A DNA stretch of 64,000 nt from Aquibium pacificus (lineage in GTDB: Bacteria; Pseudomonadota; Alphaproteobacteria; Rhizobiales; Rhizobiaceae). The stretch is from positions 992,001 through 1,056,000 of the forward strand of contig NZ_JBDPGJ010000001.1 of NCBI RefSeq assembly GCF_040839445.1. Direction: 5' to 3'. Position 1 is the first letter of the stretch. Each line of letters begins with the position of its first letter. Both the position numbers and the translations under genes were made by a program. Shown one piece after another: positions 52,449-61,525 of the stretch. The notes beneath the pieces are model-generated. The model saw only the letters and a program-made list of their open reading frames with translations, was not told where the DNA came from and ran no database searches.

Positions 52449-52474
52449 GGGTCTTCCCGCCCGCGGGAAGACCC
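52449..52474 (+). promoter_or_regulatory. intercistronic hairpin between binding-protein and permease genes
   Basis: GGGTCTTCCCGC (52449-52460) and GCGGGAAGACCC (52463-52474) form a perfect 12-bp stem with a two-base loop, eight bases after the binding-protein stop. No T run follows. Such hairpins often stabilise the upstream mRNA or attenuate transcription, giving more binding protein than permease. Confidence 0.6.
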
Positions 52475-52504
52475 TTCCGGCCAGTCTTCGAACCTCTGGG
52501 GGCA

Positions 52505-53413
52505 ATGATGACGATCGCCGTCGAACAGGCAGCCGCCGCGCGCCGGCCGAGGACGCGCCGCGCCGGCATCGCGTCGCTCGCCGCCTACCTGCAGGCCGCG
52601 CCGCTGGCGCTCATTCTGGGCGCCTTCCTGCTCGCGCCGCTGATCGTCATCGCCACCGTCAGCTTCTGGGACTACGACTTCGCCCGGCTCTATCCCGATT
52701 TCATCCTGATGAACTACCAGGACACGCTGGGTTCGTGGGTCACGTGGAAGACCTATTTGAACACGCTGAAGTTCGCCGCCATCGTGTGGGCCGTCACGCT
52801 CTTCCTCGGCTTCTGGGTCGCCTATTTCCTCGCCTTCCACATCCGCACCACCACCATGCAGATGGTCCTGTTCCTGGTCTGCACGGTGCCCTTCCTCACG
52901 TCGAACATAATCCGCATGATCTCGTGGATCCCGGTGCTGGGACGGAACGGGCTGGTCAACTCGACCCTGATCGACATGGGCCTCATCCCGGCGCCGATCG
53001 AATGGCTGCTCTATTCCGACTTCGCGGTCGTGCTCGCCATGACGCACCTCTACACGCTCTTCATGGTCACGCCGATCTTCAACACGCTGATGCGCATCGA
53101 CCACTCCCTGATCGAGGCGGCGCGCGACGCCGGCGCCACCAGCTTCCAAACCCTCACCAACGTCATCCTGCCGCTCGCCAAGCCCGGCATCGCGATCGGC
53201 ACCATCTTCGTGGTGACGCTCGTGATGGCCGACTTCATTACCGTGCAGGTGATGTCGGGCGGCCAGAGCGCCTCGGTCGCCCTGATGATGCGCAACCAGA
53301 TGTCGCTGCTGCAATATCCGGCCGCCGCTGCCAACGCCGTCATCCTGCTCGCGCTGGTGCTCGTCATGGTCGCCGGCATCCTGCGGATCGTCGACATCCG
53401 GAAGGAGCTTTGA
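52505..53413 (+). CDS. ABC permease (PotB-like)
   Basis: This 302-residue inner-membrane permease has about six helices. It shows the EAA loop EAARDAGATSFQTLTNVILPLAKPGI and the family motif NIIRMISWIPVLGRNGLVNS. It pairs with the next gene, one base downstream, as the two-permease core of the importer. Confidence 0.9.
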   Translation: MMTIAVEQAAAARRPRTRRAGIASLAAYLQAAPLALILGAFLLAPLIVIATVSFWDYDFARLYPDFILMNYQDTLGSWVTWKTYLNTLKFAAIVWAVTLFLGFWVAYFLAFHIRTTTMQMVLFLVCTVPFLTSNIIRMISWIPVLGRNGLVNSTLIDMGLIPAPIEWLLYSDFAVVLAMTHLYTLFMVTPIFNTLMRIDHSLIEAARDAGATSFQTLTNVILPLAKPGIAIGTIFVVTLVMADFITVQVMSGGQSASVALMMRNQMSLLQYPAAAANAVILLALVLVMVAGILRIVDIRKEL

Positions 53414-53414
53414 G

Positions 53415-54233
53415 ATGTCTCACGAAAGGCGCGGCCTGGAGTTCTGGATCCTCACGGTCTTTTTCGTCCTGTTCGTCCTCTTCCTCTACGGTCCTCTCTC
53501 GGCGATCCTCATCCTGTCATTTCAGGGGCCAAGCGGCGGCCTGACGTTTCCGCTCAACGGCGTCTCGCTGCACTGGTTCTACGATCTGACCCAGCAGCAG
53601 GCGGTGGGCGATTTCGGCGGCAGCTTCCGCCGCTCGCTGATGCTCGGCATCGGCGTCATGCTGGTGACCGTGGTCGTGTCGCTGCTGGCCGGTCTCGCGT
53701 TCCGCCGCAAGTTCCTCGGCGCCACGCCGCTCTTCTACCTGGCGGTGGCGAGCCTGGTGGTGCCCTCCATCATCGTCTCGCTCGGCATCGGCGTGATGTT
53801 CCAGCAGATCGGCATCCCGCCGGCATGGTACAGTTCGGCCTTCGGCGCCCATCTCACCTGGACGCTGCCGTTCGGGGTGCTGATCATGTTCGCGGTCTTC
53901 AACCGCTTCTCGCCGTCCTACGAGGAAGCCGCGCGCGATCTCGGCGCCACCTCCTGGCAGACCTTCCTGCACGTGCTTCTGCCGATGATCGCGCCGAGCC
54001 TGGTGGGCGTCGGCCTGTTCGGCTTCACGCTCTCCTACGACGAGTTCGCCCGCTCGCTCATGACCTCGGGCACCTACAACACCCTGCCGCTGGAGATCTA
54101 CGGAATGACCACCAACGTGACGACGCCGGTGCTCTACGCGCTCGGCACGGTCACGACGGCGTTTTCCTTCCTGGTCATCGCCGCGACGCTCGGCATCATC
54201 CTGTGGCTTGGCCGCAAGCGGGCGCAGGGATAG
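53415..54233 (+). CDS. ABC permease (PotC-like)
   Basis: This 272-residue permease has the EAA loop EEAARDLGATSWQTFLHVLLPMIAPSLVGVGLF and FTLSYDEFARSLMTSG. The stop TGA of the preceding gene is one base away from this start codon. It completes a PotABCD-like transporter. Confidence 0.9.
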   Translation: MSHERRGLEFWILTVFFVLFVLFLYGPLSAILILSFQGPSGGLTFPLNGVSLHWFYDLTQQQAVGDFGGSFRRSLMLGIGVMLVTVVVSLLAGLAFRRKFLGATPLFYLAVASLVVPSIIVSLGIGVMFQQIGIPPAWYSSAFGAHLTWTLPFGVLIMFAVFNRFSPSYEEAARDLGATSWQTFLHVLLPMIAPSLVGVGLFGFTLSYDEFARSLMTSGTYNTLPLEIYGMTTNVTTPVLYALGTVTTAFSFLVIAATLGIILWLGRKRAQG

Positions 54234-54245
54234 GCTTCCCGCATC

Positions 54246-54992
54246 ATGCGCATTCTCGTCGTCAACCCGAACACGACCGCGTCGATGACGCAGACCATCG
54301 CCGCGGCCGCGCGCGCGGCGGCGGGGCAGCAGACAACCATCGAAGCGGTCACGTCTTGCACCGGCCCGGCCTCCATCGAGGGCTATTTCGACGAGGCTCT
54401 TTCCGTGCCCGGCCTGCTCGACCTCATCCGGGAGGGTGAGCGGGCGGGCTGCGCCGCGGCCGTCATCGCCTGCTTCGACGACACCGGCCTCGACGCCGCG
54501 CGCGCCATGGCCGCGATCCCCGTCCTCGGCATCTGCGAATCCGCCTTGAGTCTCGCTGCCTGCATCGCCAAGCGCATTGCGATCGTCACCACCGACGAGC
54601 GCGCGCGCATCCCGATCGAGGAACTCGCCATCCGCTACGGCATGGGCGGCCGCGTGCGGGTCAGGGTAGCGGGCATTCCGGTGCTCGCGCTGGAGGATCC
54701 GACGTCGGGCGCCAGCGGCCGCCTGCGCGACGAGATCCGCTATGCGCTCGATCACGACCACGCCGAAGCCATCGTGCTCGGCTGCGCCGGCATGGCGGAC
54801 CTGGCGCACCGGCTGCAGGGCGAGTTCGGGGTGCCGGTGATCGACGGGGTGGGCGCTGCCGTCAAGCAGGCCGAGGCGCTGGTGGCGCTTGGCCTCGCCA
54901 CCTCGAAGCGCGGCGCCTATGCAGCGCCGGCGCCGAAGCGTTTTTCAGGAACAATGGCGCCGTTCTCCACGCTGGCGGCGGAAGCGGTATGA
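54246..54992 (+). CDS. Asp/Glu/hydantoin racemase family protein
   Basis: This 248-residue protein has the two-cysteine active site of the family: C76 in VIACFDDTGLDAA and C180 in AIVLGCAGMADLA. The N-terminal ILVVNPNTTASMT and the DGVGAAVKQAEAL C-terminal helix are typical of hydantoin racemases (HyuE-like). It follows the ABC permeases by 12 bases and overlaps the acetyltransferase by ATGA. A racemase next to an importer suggests use of a substrate that must be epimerised, for instance a 5-substituted hydantoin or allantoin-like compound. Confidence 0.85.
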   Translation: MRILVVNPNTTASMTQTIAAAARAAAGQQTTIEAVTSCTGPASIEGYFDEALSVPGLLDLIREGERAGCAAAVIACFDDTGLDAARAMAAIPVLGICESALSLAACIAKRIAIVTTDERARIPIEELAIRYGMGGRVRVRVAGIPVLALEDPTSGASGRLRDEIRYALDHDHAEAIVLGCAGMADLAHRLQGEFGVPVIDGVGAAVKQAEALVALGLATSKRGAYAAPAPKRFSGTMAPFSTLAAEAV

Positions 54993-55822
54993 CTGGCCGC
55001 ATCATCCGCGTGCTCACCCGCGCGGAACTCGACACGCTCGTCGAATGGGCGGCCCTCGAAGGCTGGAACCCGGGGCTCCACGACGCCGAAGCCTTCCATG
55101 CCGCCGATCCCGAAGGATTCCTCGGCGCATTCGTCGACGGCGGCCTGGCGGCGGGCATTTCGGCTGTCCGCTACGGTTCCGATTTCGGCTTCATCGGGCT
55201 CTACATCTGCCGCGCCGACCTGCGCGACGAGGGCCACGGCAAGGCGGTGTGGGACGCCGGCATGGAACGGCTTTCCGGCTGCACGGTCGGGCTCGACGCC
55301 GTTCCCGCCCAGAAGGCGAACTACGGCCGCATGGGTTTTGTCCCGGCCTACCGCACCTTCCGCTACAGCGGACGCTTCGAGGCCGCCGGCTCCGATGCGG
55401 ACATCCGCCCGATCGAGCCGGATGATTTTCCGCGAATCGCCGCGTTCGACCGGACGTGTTTCCCTGCACCCCGGCCGTCCTTCCTCCGACAATGGACCGG
55501 CGACGGCCACTTCGCCCTGTCGAGCGTGCGGGACGGTGCTATCAGGGGATACGCGGTGCGTCGCCCCTGCCGCGAAGGCTTCAAGATCGGCCCGCTCTTC
55601 GCAGAAGATCTCGAAACGGCAACCGGGCTGCTGTCGGCGCTCGCGCGCGGCTGCGACGGCGACCTCCAACTGGACGTGCCCGACGCGAACCCCGCCTTCG
55701 CGGAAACGCTCCTGAACGCCGGCATGAGCAGGGGCTTCGAGACGACGCGCATGTATCGCGGTCCCGCGCCGGACATGGCGATGTCCCGCATCTTCGCGGT
55801 CACCACGCTCGAACTCGGCTGA
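54989..55822 (+). CDS. GNAT-family N-acetyltransferase (two-domain)
   Basis: This 277-residue protein has an N-terminal GNAT domain (residues 1-130): GLYICRADLRDEGHGKAVWDAGMERLSGCTVGLDAVPAQKANYGRMGF, with the R-x-x-G-x-G/A pocket. The second domain after IRPIEPDDFPRIAAFDRTCFPAPR resembles the acetyltransf_18/YitH C-terminal half (AVRRPCREGFKIGPLFAEDLETATGLL, MSRGFETTRMYRG). It overlaps the racemase by four bases. It may acetylate an amino group on the imported compound or its product, but this is a guess. Confidence 0.82.
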   Translation: MTGRIIRVLTRAELDTLVEWAALEGWNPGLHDAEAFHAADPEGFLGAFVDGGLAAGISAVRYGSDFGFIGLYICRADLRDEGHGKAVWDAGMERLSGCTVGLDAVPAQKANYGRMGFVPAYRTFRYSGRFEAAGSDADIRPIEPDDFPRIAAFDRTCFPAPRPSFLRQWTGDGHFALSSVRDGAIRGYAVRRPCREGFKIGPLFAEDLETATGLLSALARGCDGDLQLDVPDANPAFAETLLNAGMSRGFETTRMYRGPAPDMAMSRIFAVTTLELG

Positions 55823-55863
55823 CATGGGCGGCGGAGTGACTTGCCTGGCCGGTGGGCTGCAAG

Positions 55864-56046
55864 AAGTACCCCCTCATCGTCATGCTTCGCATGCCACCTC
55901 TCCCCCTGCCCGGGGGAGAGGAATCGCAGCTTCGGCCTCGCGCCAGTACGACGACGCAAGAGCGCGATTGACGCGGCGCCTTTCCTCTCCCCCGGGCAGG
56001 GGGGAGAGGTGGATCGGGCGAAGCCCGAGACGGTGAGGGGGTGCTT
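55864..56046. repeat. palindromic intergenic mosaic repeat (Rhizobiales type)
   Basis: Two inverted arms, 55864-55923 and 55981-56046, flank about 57 bases. In the same orientation each reads AAGyACCCCCTCAyCGTC, a small hairpin, CCACCTCTCCCC, CTGCCCGGGGGAGAGG. The first-arm hairpin is CATGC-TTC-GCATG (55881-55893). The second is TCGGGC-TTC-GCCCGA (56014-56028), with different stem bases but a conserved TTC loop. The CTCTCCCC...GGGGAGAG part forms a second hairpin. This is the scattered, multi-copy intergenic element class of Rhizobiales. Confidence 0.8.
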
Positions 56047-56111
56047 CCTTCAGCCTGTCGGCCAAGCAGGAAATCTCTGAATCAGATGGTACCCGCCCGA
56101 GGAGGGGCCGC

Positions 56112-56993
56112 TCAGCCCTGCGCCAGGTCGAAGCCGAATTCCACCTCCCAGGCGCTGAATTGCGGGTCCCAGCGCTTCGGCTTCATCGGGTAGTGCTCGT
56201 GCCACGGGCGCGGCTGGCACATGCCGAGTTCCGGCATGAACACGTCCATGTCCGTGTAGAGCTCGATCAGAGTCTTGTCCGGGTCGTAGTGGTAGGCGGC
56301 GACGTTGTGGCCGGCGGTGTGGCGCGAGGGGCCCCACTTGGTCGGCACGCCGCCGGCGATCAGCCGGTCGGCGGCGCGGAACTGGTGGCTGTTGTCCTGC
56401 AGCTGGAAGGCGATGTGGTGGACCTTCGATATCGGCGCGTTGACGATGTTGACGACGTGGTGTTCGTGGCTGCAGGTGAGGAAGTTGGCGAGATCGCCGA
56501 TCCAGTCCGTCTCCCAGAAACCCAGGAAATCCCGATAGAAGGCAATGAGCTTGTGCGCCTCCGGCGAGATCACCGCCACATGACCGAGGCCGAGCGGCGC
56601 CACGGTGCCCGTCTTGAAGCCCGGCGCCGGCGCCTCCATCGCCTCGTAGAACTGGAAGACGTTGCCCGCCGGGCCTTCCACTTCCACAAGCTCGGCGATG
56701 CCGGGCTGTGAATCGGTCTTCTTCTGTGTCTTCAGCCCGAAGGCCTCCACGTCCCTGGCAAAGTCGTCCAGCCCCGTGCCGGGACTAAGCTGGTAGCCGA
56801 GGTGCAGCAGCGATTTGCCGTCGGCTGGTCTCAGCACCATGTCGTGATGGTGATAGCCGACGGAGAGATAGACCGTGCCGTCCTTCTCGCGGTCGACCTC
56901 GGTTGTTCCGAACGTGTCGACGTAATAGTCCCGCGTCCTTTCGAAATCGCTGACGCCGAGGGCGACGTATCCGAGCTGGAATACCTTGGGCAT
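56112..56993 (-). CDS. VOC-family extradiol dioxygenase
   Basis: This 293-residue two-domain protein is of the type I extradiol fold. Metal ligands are expected at H138 (LGLGHVAVIS), H192 or H193 (KVHHIAFQL) and E244 (KTLIELYTDMD), the 2-His-1-Glu Fe(II) triad of catechol meta-cleavage enzymes. Active-site residues H224-like (PSRHTAGHN) and Y235 region are present. The start at 56993 has GGAG six bases upstream; an ATG at 57005 is possible. It is the last gene of an operon with an FAD hydroxylase, an FAH hydrolase and a TRAP transporter. Confidence 0.87.
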   Translation of the reverse strand: MPKVFQLGYVALGVSDFERTRDYYVDTFGTTEVDREKDGTVYLSVGYHHHDMVLRPADGKSLLHLGYQLSPGTGLDDFARDVEAFGLKTQKKTDSQPGIAELVEVEGPAGNVFQFYEAMEAPAPGFKTGTVAPLGLGHVAVISPEAHKLIAFYRDFLGFWETDWIGDLANFLTCSHEHHVVNIVNAPISKVHHIAFQLQDNSHQFRAADRLIAGGVPTKWGPSRHTAGHNVAAYHYDPDKTLIELYTDMDVFMPELGMCQPRPWHEHYPMKPKRWDPQFSAWEVEFGFDLAQG

Positions 56994-57006
56994 GCTTGTC
57001 TCCATT

Positions 57007-58314
57007 TCAGCGAAGTTGCGATGGCAGCCACAGCGCCAGTTGCGGCCACATGATCAGCATGGCGATCAGCACGAGCGGCGCGGCGAGGAAGGGAAACGCG
57101 CCGCGATACATCTGGGCGATCGTGATGCCGGGGCTCACGGCGCGGATGACGAACAGGTTCATGCCCATGGGCGGCGTGATCAGGCCGATCTCGATGAGGA
57201 TCACCAGCACGACGCCGAACCAGACCGGGTCGAAGCCGAAGGACAGGATCAGCGGCAGCGTGATCGGCACGGTGATCAGGATCATGGCCACCCCTTCGAG
57301 GAAGCAGCCCATGACGATGTAGATCGCGCACAGGAGGAGGATGACGGCGGTGGCGCTGATGCCGGCCGATTGCATGCTCTGCGAGATGCCGCCGGCCACC
57401 CCCGTCTGCACGATGAAATAGGAAAACATCGTCGACGCCATGACGATGAAGATGATGCTCGCCACCAGGCGCACGGTTTCGGTGAAGGAAAGCGCCAGGT
57501 CGCGGAGATTCATCCGCCCGAGCGCCAGCCCGAGCAGCAGCGCGCCGAGCGCGCCCACGGCGGCCGCCTCGGTCGGCGTGAACCAGCCCGTATAGATGCC
57601 GCCCAGGGTAACGACGAAGAGCAGGACGACGTGCCATATGCGTCCGAGCGCCGGCAGGATGGGCTCGGTCGCGGCAACCATACCGCCACCCGTTCCGACC
57701 CCCTCGGGTGTGAGCCGGACGAGGATGAGCGCCACGATGCAGTAGAGCACCGTCAGGATCAGGCCGGGCACCAGCGCAGCCATGAACAGTTCGGCGACCG
57801 ATTGCTGGGCGATGATGGCGTAGATCATCAGGATCAGCGACGGCGGGATGAGGATGCCGAGCGTGCCGCCAGCCGCGACCGAGCCGGCCGCGAGGCTCGG
57901 CCGGTACCCGGCGGCCAGCATCTGCGGGATCGAGACCTTGCTCATGGTAAGCGCGGTCGCCACCGAGGAACCGCAGACCGCGCCGAAGAGGGCGGAGGCG
58001 AAGATCGAGGCGATCGAGAGCGAGCCGCGCGTGCCCCGCAGGACGGCGTTGCCGGCCCGGAAGAGGTCGGACGACAGGCCGGCCGAGGCGGCCACCGCGC
58101 CCATCAGTGTGAACAGCGGCACGACGGAAAACGAGTATGCCTGCGCGAGTTCGATAGGCGCCGAGCCGGCGGTCAGGCTCGCCCGGTGGAAGCCATCGAT
58201 CAGCCCGTAGCCGACGAAGCCGACGAGGCCGAGCGCCACGGCCACGGGGATGCGCAGCATGATGAGGACGACCAGGACGGCGATGCCGATCCAGCTCAGC
58301 GCCACGGGCGACAT
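57007..58314 (-). CDS. TRAP transporter large permease DctM
   Basis: This 435-residue, twelve-helix DctM-type permease has SLSIASIFASALFGAVCGSSVATALTMS and LAAGSVAAGGTLGILIPPSLILMIYAI (the conserved GG..GILIPPS motif), and GLITPPMGMNLFVI near the end. It works with DctQ and DctP to import an organic acid using the sodium gradient. It lies 13 bases upstream of the dioxygenase start and four bases after dctQ. Confidence 0.93.
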   Translation of the reverse strand: MSPVALSWIGIAVLVVLIMLRIPVAVALGLVGFVGYGLIDGFHRASLTAGSAPIELAQAYSFSVVPLFTLMGAVAASAGLSSDLFRAGNAVLRGTRGSLSIASIFASALFGAVCGSSVATALTMSKVSIPQMLAAGYRPSLAAGSVAAGGTLGILIPPSLILMIYAIIAQQSVAELFMAALVPGLILTVLYCIVALILVRLTPEGVGTGGGMVAATEPILPALGRIWHVVLLFVVTLGGIYTGWFTPTEAAAVGALGALLLGLALGRMNLRDLALSFTETVRLVASIIFIVMASTMFSYFIVQTGVAGGISQSMQSAGISATAVILLLCAIYIVMGCFLEGVAMILITVPITLPLILSFGFDPVWFGVVLVILIEIGLITPPMGMNLFVIRAVSPGITIAQMYRGAFPFLAAPLVLIAMLIMWPQLALWLPSQLR

Positions 58315-58318
58315 CGGC

Positions 58319-58798
58319 CTATTGCTCCCCGGTTCCCAGTTCGCGAACCAGCGCGGCCGCGCAGCTCAGGATCGATGCGGCGAAGGCGAAGATGATCAGG
58401 CCGTAAAGCGGATAGAGCGGCACGCCGAGATCGTATTTAAGGTCGCCGAACCGATAGGCGTCCACCATCGGCTGGTAGACGTTGACGGCGATGATCGCGA
58501 GCAGGACCACCGACAGCACCAGGGCGACGATCTTGAGAAGGGCGAGCGCGCGCTGCGAGAGGAAGCTGTCGACGAGGTCGACGCGGATCTGCTCGTCGCG
58601 CAGGAACGTCTCGGGAAGGCCGAGCATGGCGCTCGCGAGCACCATGATCTCGACCAGTTCCACCACGCCGTGCAGTGGCCTGTTCGCCGCCCAGCGGGCG
58701 ACGATGTCCCAGCAGGTCGCGAGCATCATCACGGCGATGGCGAGCGCGCCGACAAACGTGCAGAAGCGGATCAGCCGTTCGAGGGCGCGCCCGGCCAT
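58319..58798 (-). CDS. TRAP transporter small permease DctQ
   Basis: This 159-residue four-helix protein has FVGALAIAVMMLATCWDIVARWAANRPLHGVVELVEIMVLASAMLGLPETFLRDEQIRVDLV, the classic DctQ pattern (W-E-x2-E, RVDL). The start at 58798 follows dctP by two bases; the frame extends to 59365 only as a shadow of dctP. Confidence 0.93.
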   Translation of the reverse strand: MAGRALERLIRFCTFVGALAIAVMMLATCWDIVARWAANRPLHGVVELVEIMVLASAMLGLPETFLRDEQIRVDLVDSFLSQRALALLKIVALVLSVVLLAIIAVNVYQPMVDAYRFGDLKYDLGVPLYPLYGLIIFAFAASILSCAAALVRELGTGEQ

Positions 58799-58800
58799 GG

Positions 58801-59832
58801 TCAGAGCTCGGCCATCTTCGCCTTGATGTCGGCGATCAGGCCGTCGATGTCGTGGCCTGCCGCCTTCAGCTCGGCGATCTGCTTCTCGGCGACCGGCTGC
58901 AAGGCCTCCCGGAACGCGTTGGCGGCGTCGCCGCGCAGGTCGACGACCTCGACGCCGGCCTCCTCCATGAACTTGCGGCCGGCCACCTCGGCCGCGTCGT
59001 ATAGACCGCCGACGCGCGCGGCGGCGTCCGGTCCCGTGGTCTCGACGATCGCTTTCCTGCCCTCCTCGGGCAGACCGGCAAGCCTGTCGCTGTTCATCAC
59101 CAGGGCGAAGTAGCCGACGGAGTTGGCCAGCGTGCTGACCTTCTTCACCGACTGCTGGAGCTGGAATGCCTTGCCGCCCTCGAAATTGAAGATCGCGCCG
59201 TCGACGACGCCTTTCGCGATGGCGTCGGCCAATTCGGTCGGCGGGATGGTGGCAGGCGACGCGCCGAGCGCGGTGATCTGGGCGGCGGCGGCGGCACTGG
59301 TGGGACGGATGCGCAAGCCCTTCATGTCGCCGGGCGTCTTGATGAGCTTGTCGCGCATGAACCATCCGCCCGAGGTCGTCACGACGGCGTAGAGGAGGTC
59401 GATCCCTTGGAACTCCTGCGCCGTCCGCTCCTTCAGAGACGTGGCGATGCGCGACGCCTCGGCGGTGGAAATCGGGTCGCCGTTTTCGTTTGCGAACAGG
59501 AACGGGATCGACAGGGCATCGACCAGCGGGAACCGCCCGGGCGTCAGCGCCGTGAAGACGAAGGAGATATCCGACACGCCGGTGCGCGCGAGATCGAACT
59601 GGCGCGGCGGTGGGCCCATCTGCCCGGCCGGAAACACCTCGATGTCGGCCGCGCCGCCCGATTTCTCGCGGACCTCGCCGGCCCAGCGGTTCAGTTCCGT
59701 GTTGATCTGATGCTGCGGCGGCAGGTAGTGCGACAGCTTCAGTTTCGTCTGCTGCGCGCGCCCGATCGCCGGCATGGCGAGCGTGGCGGCCGCTGCCGCC
59801 ACGAACCCGCGTCTCGTAAGCTTGATCATCAT
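58801..59832 (-). CDS. TRAP transporter substrate-binding protein DctP
   Basis: This 343-residue periplasmic protein has a Tat-like N-terminus (KLTRRGFVAAAAATLAMPAIGRAQ). The DctP fold is indicated by LKLSHYLPPQHQINTELNRWAGEV and the ligand-binding Arg in MKGLRIRPTSAAAAAQITALGASPATIPPTELADAIAKGVVDGAIFN, where R-x-R-P-T is the usual carboxylate clamp. It is thus a carboxylate-binding protein. It overlaps the FAD hydroxylase gene by four bases (ATGA, 59829-59832). Confidence 0.92.
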   Translation of the reverse strand: MMIKLTRRGFVAAAAATLAMPAIGRAQQTKLKLSHYLPPQHQINTELNRWAGEVREKSGGAADIEVFPAGQMGPPPRQFDLARTGVSDISFVFTALTPGRFPLVDALSIPFLFANENGDPISTAEASRIATSLKERTAQEFQGIDLLYAVVTTSGGWFMRDKLIKTPGDMKGLRIRPTSAAAAAQITALGASPATIPPTELADAIAKGVVDGAIFNFEGGKAFQLQQSVKKVSTLANSVGYFALVMNSDRLAGLPEEGRKAIVETTGPDAAARVGGLYDAAEVAGRKFMEEAGVEVVDLRGDAANAFREALQPVAEKQIAELKAAGHDIDGLIADIKAKMAEL

Positions 59833-61487
59833 CCTCTCCCTTTGTTTATGGTTGCCGCGGATCGTGGTTCGAACGCCCGCTTGCCGCGCACGCGGTCGAG
59901 CAGCGCTTCGGGCGACAGGATGCGGTCGCCGCGCCAGGCGACGTGCTGGTCGGGGCGCACGAGCGCGTAATCGGCGCCGTAGAGTTCGCGCACCGCCGTC
60001 TCGCGCGGCACGAAAAGCGTGAGGGGCAGCTTCATGTCGGCCGCGGCCGACTGCAATGCCCGCTCCGCCGTCTCGTCCGCGTCGCCGAGCCGCAGCAGCG
60101 TGAAGCCTTTGCCGAAATGATCGTAGAGCGACGAGCCGTCGCCCAGCCAGGCATGCGGGGCAAGCGCACCGGGATAGGCCGATGGCGTATACCGCGTGAC
60201 GGCGAACTCCGGAGGTGTGCCGTCCTCTTCGTTCGCGATCTGCGAAGATACGTACCGATATCCAAGGACGACGCCGAGCGAACGGAATTCGGGCGCCTTG
60301 GCCTCCTCCACCGCCTCAGCGGCGACCTTGCGCGCTTCGTCGCCCTCTGGCGTGTCGTCGTCGAGCGCCGGCGCCAGGAACTTGTCGCTGAGCGCGCCGA
60401 CATTCTCGGTCGAGGTGTCGATCACCAGCTGGTGCGCCGGCTTGCGCTCGATCTCGTAGCTTTCGAGCAAATCGTCGCCGGCCCAGCCTTCCAGGACGGC
60501 GGAGAGCTTCCAGCCGAGATCGACGGCATCGGAAATGCCGAGGTTCATGCCGTGGCCGCCGAACGGCGAATGCAGGTGGCAGGCGTCGCCAGCGAGGAAT
60601 ATGTCGCCGGAGCGATAGCGATCGGCCAAGAGCTTGTGGACCGTCCACGGATCGCGGGCGAGGATCTCCATGTCGAAGTCCCTGCGCATCGCCTTGCGGA
60701 CGAACACGAGCAGCTCCTCGTCTGTCATTTCCCGTCCCGGCCGCTGCGGCATGCCCCAGAACCAGACGTCCTGCCTGTCCATCGGTCCCATGACGCAAGG
60801 CGCTTCGGGGCTGACAAGCCAGTGGAACAGGGCATGCTCCAGCTCCGGATCGGCGTTGAGGCCGGGAATGCGCAGGATGAGCGTGACGAAGGAGATCAGC
60901 GAGTGCAGGCCCTGCATCTGGATGCCGAGCAGCTTGCGTACCGTCGAGCGGGCTCCGTCGGCGCCGACGAGGAACCGCGCCGTGACCATCCCGGTCTCGT
61001 CCGTCTCGAGGTCACGGACCCTGGCGGTCACGCCGCCGGAAGGCCGCTGCTCGATCTCCTCCAGCCGCGTGTTGAACCGGACCGTGGCGAGCGGCTGCGC
61101 CCTGACGTGGTCGAGGAGGATGCCTTCGACGACGTATTGCGGGATGAACTCCGCATGCTCGGGAAAACGCTCGTCACGCACGGGCGACGCACAGAACGCG
61201 TTGTCGAAACTATAGATGTCGCGGCCGAAGAGGCCGGTCGCGAACCTGACGCGGCGCGGAAAATCGGGCCGCAGCGGCGAGCGGCGGCGCATTTCCGGCG
61301 CCAGTCCCCAGCGCCGCATGTGGGTCATGGTGCGCACGTTGGTGGTCTTGGCGCGCGGCTGCACGCCGACGCGGTCGTTCTGCTCGATCACGCAGGCGGT
61401 ATGGCCGCGCGCCGTCAGTTCGGTCGCGAGCGCCAGTCCGACCGGCCCTCCGCCGATGATGGCGACATCGAATTCGTTGGTGCTCAC
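59829..61487 (-). CDS. FAD-dependent aromatic hydroxylase (MhpA/PheA type)
   Basis: This 552-residue class A flavin hydroxylase has a dinucleotide motif IIGGGPVGLALATELTARGHT near residue 11, a DG-type motif VGADGARSTVRKLLG and the second FAD motif GDACHLHSPFGGHGMNLGISDAVDLGWKL. A C-terminal thioredoxin-like domain (LPLTLFVPRETAVRELYGADYALVRPDQHVAW) completes the PheA/MhpA branch. It would hydroxylate an aromatic acid or phenol using NAD(P)H and O2. The start is a GTG at 61487 behind GGGAGGAG. The product would suit the extradiol enzyme of the same operon. Confidence 0.88.
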   Translation of the reverse strand: MSTNEFDVAIIGGGPVGLALATELTARGHTACVIEQNDRVGVQPRAKTTNVRTMTHMRRWGLAPEMRRRSPLRPDFPRRVRFATGLFGRDIYSFDNAFCASPVRDERFPEHAEFIPQYVVEGILLDHVRAQPLATVRFNTRLEEIEQRPSGGVTARVRDLETDETGMVTARFLVGADGARSTVRKLLGIQMQGLHSLISFVTLILRIPGLNADPELEHALFHWLVSPEAPCVMGPMDRQDVWFWGMPQRPGREMTDEELLVFVRKAMRRDFDMEILARDPWTVHKLLADRYRSGDIFLAGDACHLHSPFGGHGMNLGISDAVDLGWKLSAVLEGWAGDDLLESYEIERKPAHQLVIDTSTENVGALSDKFLAPALDDDTPEGDEARKVAAEAVEEAKAPEFRSLGVVLGYRYVSSQIANEEDGTPPEFAVTRYTPSAYPGALAPHAWLGDGSSLYDHFGKGFTLLRLGDADETAERALQSAAADMKLPLTLFVPRETAVRELYGADYALVRPDQHVAWRGDRILSPEALLDRVRGKRAFEPRSAATINKGRG

Positions 61488-61525
61488 ATGCTCCTCCCGC
61501 ATGCCGATCGCCGCAGTGTCTACGC

